The notes under the pieces: model-generated | What the model was told of the DNA's origin: nothing | Seen by the model: only the letters and a program-made list of their open reading frames with translations | Databases searched by the model: none | Shown: positions 36,525 to 50,400 of the stretch, one piece after another | How positions within the stretch are numbered: position 1 is the stretch's first letter | How the letters are laid out: each line of letters begins with the position of its first letter | Assembly: GCA_013399305.1 (NCBI GenBank) | Contig: VXAI01000097.1 | Location: 1 to 64,000 of the forward strand | Origin: Rostratula benghalensis | Taxonomy: Eukaryota; Chordata; Aves; Charadriiformes; Rostratulidae | Reading direction: 5' to 3' | DNA length: 64,000 nt | Position numbers and translations under genes: made by a program

Positions 36525-39500
36525 AGCAGCTCTGGCAGCCATTCAGCTTGGCAAAAAGATTTGTATTTTCTCTTTCTACCATAAGATGAGGTATAAAACA
36601 CAGAAATAAAATATTTAACATGGCCATGAAACCTACAGCCAGATTTCCAGAAACACTCAATTGAATAATTTACTTTTTAAAAAAAAAAAGGAAAAAAATC
36701 TCCAGAAAAACAAAACCCCCTGAAATCCAAACCTCACAGCTACAATAGATAATAGAAACTAGAAATAAAGGTATAGAAAATTGTATAACATAATCAAACA
36801 ATATAATGTTTTGTTTCTATACAGGCAGAAACAGAATTCTACTGGCTTCAGAAAGCACAGAGAAGGCCATGTACTACCTTCTTTGGAATAAAGTATCTTT
36901 TAACTATCCCGTAAAAGCCCTCCTAAACATTACAGAGTATTTTCTGTAACAGTTCACATATTATTTTTTAGATATCAGGCACTCTTAAACTGAAGAGAAG
37001 ACCAAATTTTCAAATCAAAAGAGAAACCATGGTGGTTTTATGTGTCCTGCACAAGTGCAGTGATTCGAACATATACCTCTGTGTCTGCCTCACCAACTGG
37101 CAGGAACCCTGCTTCCAAAACTCCATTAAGTTTTTGGAAACAGGGTTAACACGTTCTGGTCAGGATGGCCTCTCTCTCCCTTTTGCTAATATAAAACTCA
37201 TCTCATCTGCACCACTATTCAACTTCAAAGCAAAATTGTTTCAGACCTGCCACACAATGAAATTCTGGTGTTTTTTTTCCAAGGGTATTAGTTACTCCTG
37301 TAAGAGACACTTTCCCTTCTTTCAACAAAGCACACAACTCTTCTTCTCTCCTCTTTTCCTTAGACTAGAAGATCTTCGGGGTGGGAATTCTTTTTTTTTT
37401 TTTGCTTTTGCACAGCACAAAGAGATTTGAGTCGAAGGCTGGGGACGGTACAAACACTGAGGAATAACATTTAATATCTAAGTTTGAGCTAAAGTAAAAT
37501 TTTATAGACATATTTATTAATATACACATATTCTCTACTATGGATGCAAGAATTTTATTGTTCAGAAGAAAACATGCTTTATTACATTTATAAGATTTGA
37601 CTTATTAAGATTTACCTGATTACCATTGTATTATCTATGCAATAAACATGCCCATGTATGTAACAATGCAATATAAACTTGGCAGACTTGAAAATATTAA
37701 CCATTTGTCTTTAAATACAACTTTTAAAGGACTTATTCCAGAAGAAATACACTATCTGAATGAGTAAAAACAAAATAATAAAAAACCCCACTATTGTATT
37801 TGGATGATATTGTAAGAATAATTGAAGAACATTGTATTAAGCAGTAAACAAACCTGGACAACATAAGGAAATTAAAACCAGAAAAGTAAAATTGAATACA
37901 GCTGGAAGGCTGATTTACAAGTGATTTTGTTTTACAAAGAACCCGTGATACTGCAATAAAAAGCTAGAGGTGCTAGTAAACCATGAGTCCAATATAACTG
38001 TATAACAGAACACAGCAATCAAAGACCTAACCACTCCTAAGGGTACCCCATCATACGCCTCCAATGTGATAGTCTGTCTGTGGTATAATAACCCATGTAA
38101 TTTATTTTAAACTACAACAATCAGTTTGGGTATCTGAGCTCCACTAAAAAAAAAAAAAAAGAAATAAAAAATTAAAAAAGAGAAAAATTGGAAGCAATTC
38201 AGAGAACAACTACTAAAATAATGAAAGTGTTGAAAGGACTGAGTTTTGTGTAAAGGTCAGGAGAGTTAAAAGGCAGTCGAAGACAATGTGGTGTCACTGA
38301 GAAAGGACTAAACTAACACAATAGCTTCACCAGTGCGTAACCTCAGGCATATCTCCCTCCTCTTCCTCCTTCCTCACCTCCCTTTTCTTTTTCTTTTTTG
38401 GCAATTTGAATATCTGCACAGATGCTGACACTGAACTCGTTCTGACTGTGTTGCACGATGGCTGGATAGGAATCATACCAGAAAGCGACTTAATGACACT
38501 GCGGTGGCGTTTCCAAGCTAACAAAGCATACTGACATCTTCTCTCTATATTTACAGTCTCTCTGGCCCAACTGGATCATAATGTTTGGTTTTGTAATGTA
38601 AATAAAAATATTTCAGACATCAGCAAAATGGCAGCAAATATAAATTTATCAAAATACTCACACACAGTGATCTTATCTGTCCATATAGAGGTAATGTAGC
38701 CAAATAAACATAACATGTGACAATGTTATCACATCAGTAGACATCTTTGGGTCAGGCCTAAAACACAACCCCAATTTGCAGTTTAGAAAATGACCCATTG
38801 GGGAGCATATTTTCAGATGGGTACCGTCTGTGCCTTCATTTCTTTTGGATGCTTCAGCATCCAGCTGTAATAGTCCCTGAGACATTACAGGTCCTGTAGA
38901 CAGAATCAGGCTGCGCTGATAGTACCTAACTCAAAACCACAGTGTGACAGCAAAGGCAAAGGGGAGTCCAGTTCAGGCTTCAAAGCTTCTAGGTAAAAGT
39001 AAATCATATTGTGACTAGTGAAAGCCAAGCGCCCTGCTGCTGTGGCTACACTTTTACCAGTATTCATAACAGCTAGTTTAAATAATTTGAGCATAAGATT
39101 TGAGAGCCCTAAATATCTCATCTGTATCAAGAACATCATATTTCCAGCAGTCTCTTTCTGTATCTCTCAAATCAACTAGTTATATTTCATTAATGACTAC
39201 CTTCACTCATGCCCTGAAATAACAGAAATTTCAAGGAGTTTCTATTTCATGAGTTGGAGAACCTAAGTTTTGAAATGCAGTGCTTATCTAATAAATCATG
39301 TAGAAATTGCTCCTTTGCTAATTAACACAAGTTGGATGGCTAGGAAAACACTAATAGACTGCATGCAAAGCTTTTGCATTACAACAATTATGCTAATGTC
39401 CTATGATGCATTTTTCTTATTTTCTTTTTAATTGTAGAGACACAGAACATAATCCTGTGAACATTCAAAATTGATGGCACTTATTATCAAACTGAACACT

Positions 39501-39545
39501 AGGCAAATTCCTTTCTGGCTTCTAACATTTTATGCTGCCAGTATC

Positions 39546-39565
39546 TTTTGTTTTGTTTTGTTTTG
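39546..39565. repeat. (TTTTG)4 microsatellite
   Basis: Four perfect TTTTG units followed by a partial one. Confidence 0.9.
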
Positions 39566-40154
39566 TTTTAAACAGCTGTCTCTAGAGACTCACAGGCATG
39601 AGCGGCTCTAGAAAAGATCTTCTCTTCCAATACTTGGCTCCGTAGTTTGAAAGACACAGCCAACATCCTCTCCCTACAGACATTCACTGAGGCAAATGGG
39701 AAGAGTCCTATGAGTCATGGTACAGTGCAGGTTAAGCCAGCCAGTCTTCCTTCACTTATTTTACAAATTTTGTGATTAGAAATGTAGCTGCCAACTGCAC
39801 AGCATGTGGATTAGATACAGAATTGCATCATGCATACCTATGAAGGGCAGAAGCACAAACTCACCACAACTGTCTATGTATGAAATTAATAGAAATTTGT
39901 AATGTTGATGCATAATGCTATATATAAACATGATGCCTAAAAATTAATTCTCAGAAATGGAAACTTACAGAAGAGTGATGATCACATAAATGCAGATTAA
40001 TTTACCACCATAGCTGTTAATTGTTAAGCAATGCATTCCTATTTTCACTCTGTGTCAGCATTTCAAGGCTGTTTCCCTGTTCCCCTGTTTCTCCATTTGT
40101 AATTTTTTTTTCAGATCTGTAATTCTTGGGGTTTATTTCTATTTTCCATTGCAG

Positions 40155-40226
40155 AGGTAAATCTGGCCACTGCTCAGCTGCATTGCCAGTGTCATCTGTA
40201 CTCACCCAACAGTACCTGGGCCAAAG
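40155..40226 (+). CDS. Candidate 72-bp internal exon, unknown gene
   Basis: A good acceptor (gtttatttctattttccattgcag, counted to 40154) and a donor (caaag|gtaata) bound 72 bases. With two bases completing a codon, 23 codons are open, containing LHCQCHLYSPNSTWAK with two close cysteines and an N-x-T glycosylation site. The exon would be phase 1-1 and a multiple of three, typical of extracellular modules. A second plus frame is also open. The minus strand over 40017-40205 is open too and reads as a hydrophilic peptide ending in SENRNALLNN, so protein-like appearance is not decisive. No partner exon was found. Confidence 0.2.
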
Positions 40227-42799
40227 GTAATAAAATACCCAGTCTCGGTGGCTCCTTCAGAGGTAGAGGTAAACTTCAGAAGGTTGGCTGTACAACGTTA
40301 GTCCTAATGTTTTGCCTGTAATTCTCTGTCCGTGCCCAGAGAGACTACTTAATTCCAACAAGAAGTTTGTGGGTAAGAACTAGCGGTTACAATTCCCAAA
40401 ATGTGGCAGCTGAATGTGAGTGCAGCACCAGTGTGGATGTCATACTTAAGCTTGTCTTCCAAATGGGCTTAGCCTCAACATTTAAATTGCATTAGCAGCA
40501 CAGACAGGTAACTGCCTCACTTGCCCTTAAACCAGTTTTTACTTTTTTCACATTAGGATGCTTGGAAATTTTGCTGTGCTAGTACAGGACTGCACCCAGC
40601 CTGCTTGGCCAGCAGGTACATCAGCCCCCGCAGACTCAGCAGGACAAAACATGTTGGGACATACCCACCCTTCCAAATCACAACATTCCTTAATGCAAAG
40701 CTGCCCTCAGTTTGATGTTTTAAGCTAAAATGCTGGGGAAATTGCTGGCATAGTTGAAATACTGCACCGGAGTGATTGGTGTACACTCTGCACTGCCAGT
40801 TCTGCTGCAATGAACAGTAACTTCCAAAAGAAGCCTGTTAATACCTCAGAGCTATAACATTTTACAAGGCTGCTGCTGCATTTACTTTAGCTTGTCTATC
40901 AAAGCACGTATTACCATGAAGGCTTAAGTGCAAACCCTTCTCTCCTTCAGGTGGCCATGACATAGACAAATAGCCTTTTTAAAACCAGTCAGCAAGTGAA
41001 TCTAGAAGCCTTTTTTTTCAGCAAATCGAACAAAGCATTATAGAAAATTAGTTTAAAATAACAAAAAGCCTACACGCTTACCTAAGCTTATTAATCTTAT
41101 ACTTCAATACGCCTATGCTATATAGGCTTTACTTTGAGTTATGGCAATATAAATTATTCAGTCTGAGTCTCTGTTAAAAATCTTTATCACTGGGGACTGT
41201 TTGCACACTCCAAAGGACACCCCCTTTTCAGAAAGACCCAGATAAAATAGTTCGCTTTCTATATGCAGTGATGGCTGCTATTACTGGGCTTAGATGTGAA
41301 GCCCTTCTTTTGTCTCAGAGTGGTTTTCCATCAGGCAGTCCAACAAGGCCCAAGTGGGTAATTCCCAGAACATCCTTTCCATTTACCATGACTACAAGGG
41401 CAAATAATCACAACTTCTGTGTTCCTCACACTGAAAGCTCCTAATTCATGAATAAAAAACCTTCTGCAAAAGATTATAGCTAAGCCTTGAAATCATTAAT
41501 TAGAAATTTATTTTTTAAATATATCTTTAGCCTGAGATTGCTTTTATTTTTGCTGTATGGAGATGCACGCAAAAGCTAATGTTTACTATTGTCAAAAAAC
41601 ATTGTTATTTCAGAAGATAAAAAGGCTTAAACCACTCCCGTTACCAAACTCCTGGGATAGTCACGATGTATTAGTATATTCAGTAACAACTAAACGATTC
41701 AAGGACTTCATCCGTATGAATCTAAGGTCGAATTTTCATAAATGGAAAGAATGACCTCAGTGCACAAGCCTCACTGAAACTAAAGAGCTAATCAGGAACT
41801 CAGACTCCTCATACGTGCCTAACTTTACACCAATCCTCCACCTTAGCAGATACATCATCAAAATTGCCATTAACATGCACTGCAGCAAACAAGTTCCCAT
41901 CAGACTGAAAAATATGAAATCTGCCTCTTCACCAACCAGGATGAACATCTGACAGAACAGAACCATCAAATGGATGGACTCACACACACAGGGCACCAAA
42001 TGCTGTTATAAAACTGTTTTGGTCAAAATGAACAGACCCTCCAATAGCAAAATTAACTCATACGTGAAAACAGTAAAAGACAGGACATGCATCTAATGGA
42101 ACAAGAGTTTCCACAAAACATTTATTACATTTCTGATCACTCAGCTTTTTCTCAGAAGAGGATTACCAAATACCTGAAAAAGACAAGCTTGGGAACTAAA
42201 ACTTACAGCTTTGGCAGATACTAAAAATCATAGACCTAACAACAGCGCATTATTATTTCCCTCACATCCTCTCCCCAGATAACTCCTCCATGTTCCATAG
42301 GTAATAATTATCTGTCTCTTTTCATCCCACAGAGCTAACAACTTGAATACCTCCAGCCTCGCTAGCAACTTCTACTGTCCCACAGGTAAAAAAAACCCTA
42401 CCGTCATTTCTCAAACTGTATGTTAAATGAACATAATTAAAATAAACAGACCAACTATTTTCAACATGTAGTGTTTTATTTCAGTTTTGAAGAAATGGGT
42501 TTATATCCAAGTTCTCATTGATTTTTCCAACATCACTTGCTTATAAAACTCACAGGCACACACACACATATCTATGCAACAATGTCTAAAGAAGACTAAT
42601 AAATACTTATTTCCGCATTATAATGTATGTACATGCATATCTATGTATTTTACATAATTTTATATGTAAAAACTATTAATGCACCTTCATAAAACCTTGC
42701 CTTACAAAATCATTAAAATATTTTCAAAGTTTACACTATTGCACCTCACAGACACATACTGGTTCAATTAGGGAAGAAGAGAGTAGTAATAATATGAAT
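40227..42799. other. AT-rich DNA, no gene supported
   Basis: The 2.6 kb contain a minor exon-like interval at 42333-42385 and ordinary AT-rich sequence. A minus-strand frame at 41757-41999 (80 codons) is hydrophobic and unrecognised. Confidence 0.45.
42333..42385 (+). CDS. Candidate 53-bp exon, weak
   Basis: The interval lies between an acceptor-like ctcttttcatcccacag and a donor-like cccacag|gtaaaa. Only one of three frames is open and it gives NNLNTSSLASNFYCPT. The phase does not fit the candidate exon at 40155-40226, so the two cannot be joined directly. Chance occurrence is likely. Confidence 0.12.
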
Positions 42800-43660
42800 A
42801 TAATTAAAAAACACAGGACCGTGGAAAAGAAAGGCCTCATCTCATCCATCCCCCTTACTCTTGGGGAGGACACCATACTATTCCTGATATGGATTTACTC
42901 ACATATTTTAGATCTCAATAGAAAAAGATGCCCTCCAGTTTTTTCAAGCATTTAGCTGTATTATAAAATTTTCTTGTCCCGAATCCTCAGTGTTATAAAA
43001 TATGCTGATTATTTTTGTTCTATTTGTTATGATTTAGGAAAAAACTATCATTGCTCATAATAATCTTTCATACATTAGAAGGCAATTTTTTTGCATTATT
43101 GACATATATACCTCTAAACCTTTCTATTCACTACTAAAGAACCTTCTTTTGTCCTTATAGTATGTGGTGCTGGTTATTCTCTCCTCTGGATGCCATCCAA
43201 TTTATCTATTCCTTTCTATAAGTATAATGCCCAAGACCAGGTAACATACTTCTGTGACATCCCACCAGCTGCAGGAAACTCAGTAGCAGCTCCCATGCAT
43301 TGCAGATGACATTCCTGTCTGCACGTCCCAGGGCTATTTTCCCTTTTTTATGCAAAAAAATCACAAAATTACTTAATTTCAATGTGTGGTCTTTTCTAAC
43401 ACCAAGATACATTTACGTACTACTGCTGCCTACAAATTGATTTTCCATTTGTACATAACCATTTTATTCCTCATTTCTAAGTTCTCATAGTTAGCATGTC
43501 TTTACTGAACTTCATCTTACTGATTTGAAAGCATTCCTCCAATTTATCAATCTCATTTTGAATCTGACACTACGATGTGCTTAGTACTTCTCCTATCTCC
43601 ACGCTATCCAAAAAACTATAAAAGTGCTTTCTATTTCAAATGAAGGATCTTTTCAACATT
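42800..43660 (-). mobile_element. Ancient CR1/L3-like LINE relic
   Basis: Read on the minus strand, this is a decayed LINE. On the plus strand the 3' end shows aaaggcctcatctcatccat and cccccttactcttggggagg. Further in are ctctcctctggatgccatcc, aacttcatcttactgatttg and a stretch like caatctcattttgaatctg, all in the order of an old amniote CR1 family. Long internal stretches have lost similarity. No frame survives. Confidence 0.6.
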
Positions 43661-46600
43661 CTCTAGGTCCATCTAATTATACTAGTGGATCAAATGGAAT
43701 GCACAGTCCTCTAATGAATTTTGTGACCACAGTTAAGTTCTTGGAATACACAGCTTCTAAATACAGTACGTATGTTGTAATACACACATTCAATCACTTA
43801 CCAAAATTGCTGATACAGTATCAGAAAGAGAACTGTTATTAAATACTTCGAAAAACAAAGATAATTCAGTGTACAGATGAAAGCGTAAAAAAAACCCAAA
43901 AAAATCCAAGCAAAAAACTAAACCACAAAATGCTTTCTTCATTGTATAGTTCCTTGCACATGGAGGAATACATACTGTCTAAGGATATTCCACAAATCTA
44001 TCACCAAATCCACAGTTAGATGTCAAAACAACCTCCAAGTGGACTTTTAAAGAATTTTGTATTATGTTCTGATTTTCAAATAAATAATTAACATAGATAT
44101 AAATCAGTCAGAACAAAATTCCTGGGAAGAAATATCTATTCAGCCAGATCAGCTTTTCCTATAAAGGAAAAACAAATTAAAAAAAAAAAAAAAGTACATG
44201 GTAATTTTTCACAGCCTTGAATTTCTTTCATAACTATACAACTCCAAGCAGTGGAGGGGTAGAAGAGGAGATAGAACAGAAGAAGATAATTCATGAGGGA
44301 CAACTATCAACCACATCATCTCTAAGAAAGGGAATGTTGATCCAGGAAAGTCAGCAAGAAAAAGTGGACGTGAAACAATTGGATGAAGAAATTTAGCTGA
44401 ATAACAGGGTATGGTAAAAGATTTTTGAACTGCACAGTGCATGGATGGAGAAGAAATGAGTAGATCTAATACCAAAAGAATGCATACAAATACCCCCAAT
44501 ATATTGTCTTCCCAGCAAGTGCAGTATGCATCAATAAACATTCCTCCACTCTAAATTCTATTCAACACTTCAGTAAATTATAGTATCCTTGGTTCCAGTC
44601 TCCCAAAACACTATTCAAACATATTTCATTTATCTGTATTCTATCTCTACAAGGTAACTACAGTTTGTGCCATTTTACAAATGGATTGACAGAGACAGTG
44701 TGATTTTTTTTTCAGTCTCACACAATGAGTGTGGCAGGATGAAACTATTTCAAATCTCAACCCTCTTCATCATCTATAATATCATCCTTCCTCTCCACTT
44801 TTCCAAGTATTTTTGTAAGATTGGCACTAACACCACCACCTACAGCAGAAAGTCTTTTTTCATTATGTGCCCTCAACTGTGCCACTAGGTATGCAAACAG
44901 AGTAATACAATCCTCCTCTTTTGGCATAAAAGACCTGCTGAAAAAAATCATTTATAGGTGCATAACTGAAACTTGGCAGTATTGAAAATAGATGCATACA
45001 CATTCTGCCAGTTTTACTATGCGTAAGTGAAATGGATTCCAAACATCCCAGCTCATATTCACAGTAAAACGTAAGTTAACTCAATCAACAGTAGAATTAA
45101 TTGCCTAAGAACAGTTCATCGACACTGATCTTTGGCACTCACCTTCAAACCCTTCCTCCAATAGCAAATTTGTTTACTTGCTAAATTGAAGAAGGGGAGC
45201 GTTCAAAGGTTTCTATGTTAAGCATTTCAAAATTACTATCAATGATGCATCCTGTAACCACTTAATGAAACAGTTCTAGAATTAACAGTTCAAGCATTCC
45301 ACAAGTTAAGAAGCAAAAAAAAAAAAAAAAAAAAATCATTCCACCATGGGGAGACATAAAGCAGTTAATACACAGAAATATATCAATATAGAAAAACCTA
45401 TCAGTATAAAAGAGCAGTAAGTAAACCAACACACAGTTTTCTAGGAAACTCAGGTCCTACATTTGATGGATCATTGATTCTTAAGACTTCTCTATAAATC
45501 AGCGCTTGCTAATAAACAAGCAGTACAGCCCCATCTATTCCCTTTAGAACTGGAAACTGGTAAAATAGGCTGACACATGTTTACACCTACACAAAAACAC
45601 GGATTTTTCCACTGCCACCACGCACTGAGCAGGGTGCAGTGATCAGCTGTTCTGGGAAAGGAGCTGGTACTGCAGTGCGGTGCAGCAAACGAAAGCTGCC
45701 ACTTTCGTGATTTGGAGCTGTTGTTTCTGAGGATAAGGATGCATCGAGATATACTACACCTCTCTAACCCAATCTGGGATTCTGCTAAGTTTTCCTAGCT
45801 CTCTTGATTAGAAAAAGAAAGGTAAAACAAAATATGTTTGCAGAGTCTAACTGTTAAAATACCATTTCTGTCCTTCTGCAGAGTGCTGAGAGAATACTTC
45901 CAGATGAATCTTTCTCAATATTAATTTAGCCTCAGAATCTCAGACTGAGGGAAAAACTGCTATTGTCCAGTGCAGAACTAAACATATAACCTAGGGAGAG
46001 ATCTCCAAGTTTTGAAAATTTCTGAGATTTGAATATTAATGAAAATAATACTGCTCTTTCAAGAACCCCCCCAAAAAGTTGCACATTGCCTCCTACTCCC
46101 CCAAAAAACTGATACCAAACTCATGATACTTCTTTACAGAAGATAAAATTGTTCTAAGAGATGGGTTAGTCTATCTCCTGACTTTTTTATGTCTGCTCTA
46201 CAACTATGTATGTACAATAACTTAGGGTTGAAAAATAAAATTTTAATGCACTCTAATACGCACATACCTTTGGCTGCTCCACAGGACACTCCACTGGCTC
46301 AATGTTCACCCTTAAGTTCAGAGAAATGCTATTCATTTCCTATTACTGTTCTGACTCCTTGCCATCCTGTATTAGGGCTATTAAACAGAGCTATCGTATC
46401 ATTAAGCAATGAAAAAAAACCAACTGTGGATCTTACATAGAGAAGGAAGCTCATGGGGCATCAAGAGGCAGGCAAGCTGTGCTGCTGCATCTGAAGATAC
46501 AGCTTTTACCCAGCACTCTTTCCATTTTCACACATCTGGAAACAGCATGAGAATTGCTGCTAGTTAGCTCTATTGCAGATTCCCTACACACACACACATG

Positions 46601-47160
46601 CACACAACAAATCCTGATTCGGTAACAACAGCCTGCACCTCACCCATCCCCAAATACTTATTCCCTTCAGTGCTTCAGTAGCGCTGAATTGCTCTTCACC
46701 CTCTTTCATCCTATACCTTTATCACTGACCTCAGTTACTCCCTTTCTCGTGCTTAAATCCATGTCCTGTCAGCCACCCATATATCGCTGCTCTCACTTGC
46801 CATGCATCTTTCAGAAGGATTTCAGTATTCCTTGCAGTTCCTGATTTCGATTTCATGTTTCTTACACTGCAGGTAGTGCTTATGGGCAGCTCTTATATCC
46901 AGGTTCTGCAGGAAATAAGCTGCTGACATAAATTGAAACTACTCAGCTAATTCCAGGGTAAAGAGCTCACATTTGGAGAGAATGGTGAGACAGACCATGA
47001 CACAAATTGGAACAAAACATCTGAAAGCTCTTAGAAATATAAACCTGGCTCTTTGAACTAGAGGGACAGATATTTTGCTTGAAGATGTAGTTCCATCCTC
47101 ACCAAAGTCATTGTTGCTGACTTTGTCCAAAACCACTTTAAAAAACTTCTGCTATTCCTA
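43661..47160. other. AT-rich DNA with one SINE relic and small repeats
   Basis: Besides the MIR-like piece at 44668-44790 it holds poly-A runs at about 44178-44193 and 45315-45335, a 7-bp stem hairpin at 45689-45708 in a locally GC-richer patch, and a CA tract near 46585. No gene is supported. Confidence 0.5.
44668..44790 (-). mobile_element. MIR-like SINE relic
   Basis: The order gtgccattttacaaatgg, gacagagacagtgtga, ctcacacaatgagtgtggca and then aaatctcaaccctc matches the reverse complement of the MIR core (cattttacagatg..gaggcacagag..gtcacacag..agtggcagag). It is a short, highly mutated copy. Confidence 0.5.
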
Positions 47161-47163
47161 GTA

Positions 47164-47400
47164 AAGGCCCGCAATCTGTGCCCTGAGTTGTGAGCAGCAA
47201 GAATGCAGCAGCCCGACACAAGGAAATGCCCAGAAATGAACCCAAGCTCATCCCAGAACTGAGGAGGAGAGGACTGCCACCATCACACCCCACCCAGTGA
47301 AGACCTCAGGATGGTGATTGTGCAACTGTTCCCACTGCAGACTGGGAAAAACCATTAACCTGAGGATCCAAAAGGAGCCTGGAAGGGTGAGCACAGCACA
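47164..47400. other. GC-richer block of unknown nature
   Basis: The composition is clearly richer in G and C than on either side, with no open frame of note. The sharp edges suggest an old mobile element, perhaps an LTR, that I do not recognise, or an untranslated exon ending at the donor-like ggaag|ggtgagcac near 47387. Confidence 0.3.
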
Positions 47401-50400
47401 AAGACACAATGGTGGAGTTTTTTAAAAAACTATTTCTATAACCATTTATGGGGTGTTACTAATGAGATAAGAAGTGTTTGCAACTTTCTAAGTGTACTAA
47501 TAACTATTTATTGTATTTTGATCGGATACAAACATGCTTGTGAAGATATTAATCCGACTAAGTTTTGTACCTCTGTACATGGTATGTTTTCTTTTGATTG
47601 CAACACTGTTGTATTTTGAACAAACTCCATTATGACAGGAAGCTAGAATGGCTTCCATCTCATTGACCTAACCGGGTAATGTGAGTAGTAGTTAAGATAA
47701 GAAACACTATATGATGTTTCATTATGTTTCCAGAAGATATAATTAAAAAAGAGGAAAAGTGGAAAAAGCACATCAGCACATATTTTTCTGAACTATGAGT
47801 CACAGTAGTTGTAAGGTGGTAATACAAAAAAAAAAAAATCTTTAAATGTAAGAACAAGAGGTTTCAAAAAAGGAATGGAAGTAATTAAAACTTAGAAAAT
47901 ATTAATGTTTACAAAGCTGCAGAAATTAATAGAGATTCAATTCTTGAGTGGTTTTGTCTTGACAGCTGCTTGGAAGGAGGAACGCATTTGTGTAAATTAG
48001 TCTGACTGAAGAAATAAACCACAGGAAATAAAAATTCCTAGATCGGGCTAAGAAAAGACATGAAGATAACTGTATTAGTGTTGTCTTTAATAAATCCAGG
48101 TCTAAGTTCAAGATCCATATAGCTAAGGTGCCTTAAAGATATCTGATTTCTAGAGCTGTAACAATGTAGTAATTTATTCCTTGGTCTAATGATTCCAGTA
48201 GGAAGTGCCCTGATGCCTTCATGAGACAAAATTATTTGCCTTTATCCTTTATTTCAGGATAGCATCAGTGCGTGTTGGCCATGACCTTCTAGTTCCTTCT
48301 TAGGTTTGACAGTCATCAAATTTAACTTTGGGTCTCGTGCAGGACTAAAAGTCTGATACCACAAATATCAACAGATTGATACTCCATTGCTTCATATTTT
48401 TTTTGTAGTCTCTGTAATATAAACTTGCCAGGGATGAAATGACTTTAAGTCATGGTAGTATTACAAACCTTTTCACATAGCTATAAATGTCTGTAAGTGG
48501 TGGCAAGCAATGGATGACGGGGCCCATAGATGCGGCCCAAGTCCAAATAGAGTCTGTTGACTCTGGGTTGGAGGACTTCAGAAAACTGCAGAGATATGAG
48601 ACATCTAATGGATTTAAATTTATCCTTCAGTGAGATGAAGGTGGTAGCAAGAATAAGTATAAAAACCCTTACTATAAAAATTATGGGAAAGTAGCACAGT
48701 ACCTGTGCTTTTGTATAGCCACCACAGAGAGTTGCACTGAAAAAAAAGGTGTCTCCCACTCCCCTACCAAACAAACTTCAGGGAAGGAAGAAGAAATTTC
48801 ACCTTCTACAGTAAAAATCATTTGCATGTCTACTTAACTCTTTTTTCCTTCTTTTTTCTTTTATTTTTTCTTACTTAAAGTTCTGAATCTGTTCTTTCGT
48901 TTGGAAAGCTCTGTCACCAACATTCATTTGGAATACACAGAAAAGTATTTACGGAGTCGGATGGGATGAATTGTTCCTTCAGGTAGATCAGAAATAAAGG
49001 CACTTCATAAGACCTTTTTATGGACAGACAAAAACTGTCAGAGTTTTTCACACACGGGATGCTGGCTTGAACCCTTCTTTGATATTAAAATGAAAGTTAA
49101 CCAACAGAAATTACTTCCCCATAGTGAGCGGGGTTTTCCTGGCAGTGATAGACTATTGTTGAAGGCAGCAGTTACTGCCAGGGACAGCAGCTGTACTGTG
49201 CCAATGCTGTGCTCAATTTTATCATTTTTACTTCATTGTGTTGCTTGTTTTCACACTTCTAAAGGTGTCTTTCTATGCCAGCTACTTTCATAATAAAAGC
49301 CTGACTGTGATCAAAATGTTGAGGCAATTTCTTCATGAATTGCTCACAGTGGGCATAGCTTGACATTTGATGCATTTTAGAGGTTGCATCAGAACCAAGA
49401 GAATACATTTCGGGACTTAGCTTCCTATTTCATTTCTTCTACGTGACAGGAGGGGACAAGTGCAGGAAATATGAGCAAAAAATGCGGGCAAACCTCCTTG
49501 CCAACAAATGTTGTGTTTAAACAGAAAGGCAAAGACCCATATCCCAAAGAAAGTCACAAGCTACAAATTTCAAAATTTTAAAGCTCACAATCTTCTCCTT
49601 ACTGCTTAACATATTTGATCTTACAGGCTTTAGATCTTGAGAGAAAGCAAGTATAATTTTACAAATTGCCACTATTAACCCCACACTTTTTCTACCACAG
49701 AAGGAGGTATATCCTCATGTGAATTAAAAACATTACAAAAAGATATCAGACTGAGGCTCACAATGATATACAGAAGAGAAAACACTACCCAGCAGGTCAT
49801 TATATGAATAGCATAGTGCAGAAATACCTGGGGCATGCTTTTCTAAAAAAGCAAATACATATTTTCAGTCTGCAATCACAAGCAATATAAAAGACAGACA
49901 CTGGAATGTGTGCCAAGTACTACGCAAAGCCCTACAGTTCTGCAACGTATCACATTTAAAACAACATATGCTTTATACAGTAACAAGAAGCTGACTTTAC
50001 CTTACAATTCTAACATTTTTATTACACTTTTGTCCAATAATCCATCTGTGATCCTTCTAATGCTCTGCCTACTAGAGTATTGTATCACATAATGCTTTAC
50101 AAATTTGCCTTTTAAAATTAATTTGTAACTCAGGAAGAGTTCTCAAACTCTCATTTAGGAAAAATAAGTTCTATGAAACAAAAGTAAGGGTGAGAAGCTG
50201 TTAAGTTGTCTGGATGGAATTTACTGCATTTAAAAAGAAAATCTGAAAAAAGGCTGTAACAAAATTAAATGAAACATTTATTTTGACTATTTAGTTTCAT
50301 ACATATGTATTATATGTGTATGCATATATATACACAGATATACCTGCACACACTTAAACTGGTAAGAGATTAGTTAAAAAACTGAGTTCAATTATACTGT

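Larger units (their letters stand above)
34156..40154. other. AT-rich DNA without recognisable genes
   Basis: A plus-strand frame of 134 codons (37029-37430) is open, but has low-complexity Phe runs and no features of a known protein. Small repeats occur at 36489-36524 (12-bp units) and 39546-39565 (TTTTG). An A-rich stretch lies at 38146-38185. Confidence 0.5.

Noticed and set aside
36373..36660. 95-codon minus frame with repeated CFTG motifs
   Set aside because: The motif comes from a 12-bp tandem repeat; there are no other gene signals.
37029..37430. Longest open frame in its region (134 codons, plus strand)
   Set aside because: Starts and ends without splice or promoter context, contains a run of Phe from a poly-T tract, and resembles no known family. 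A frame of this length is expected now and then in 64 kb read in six frames.
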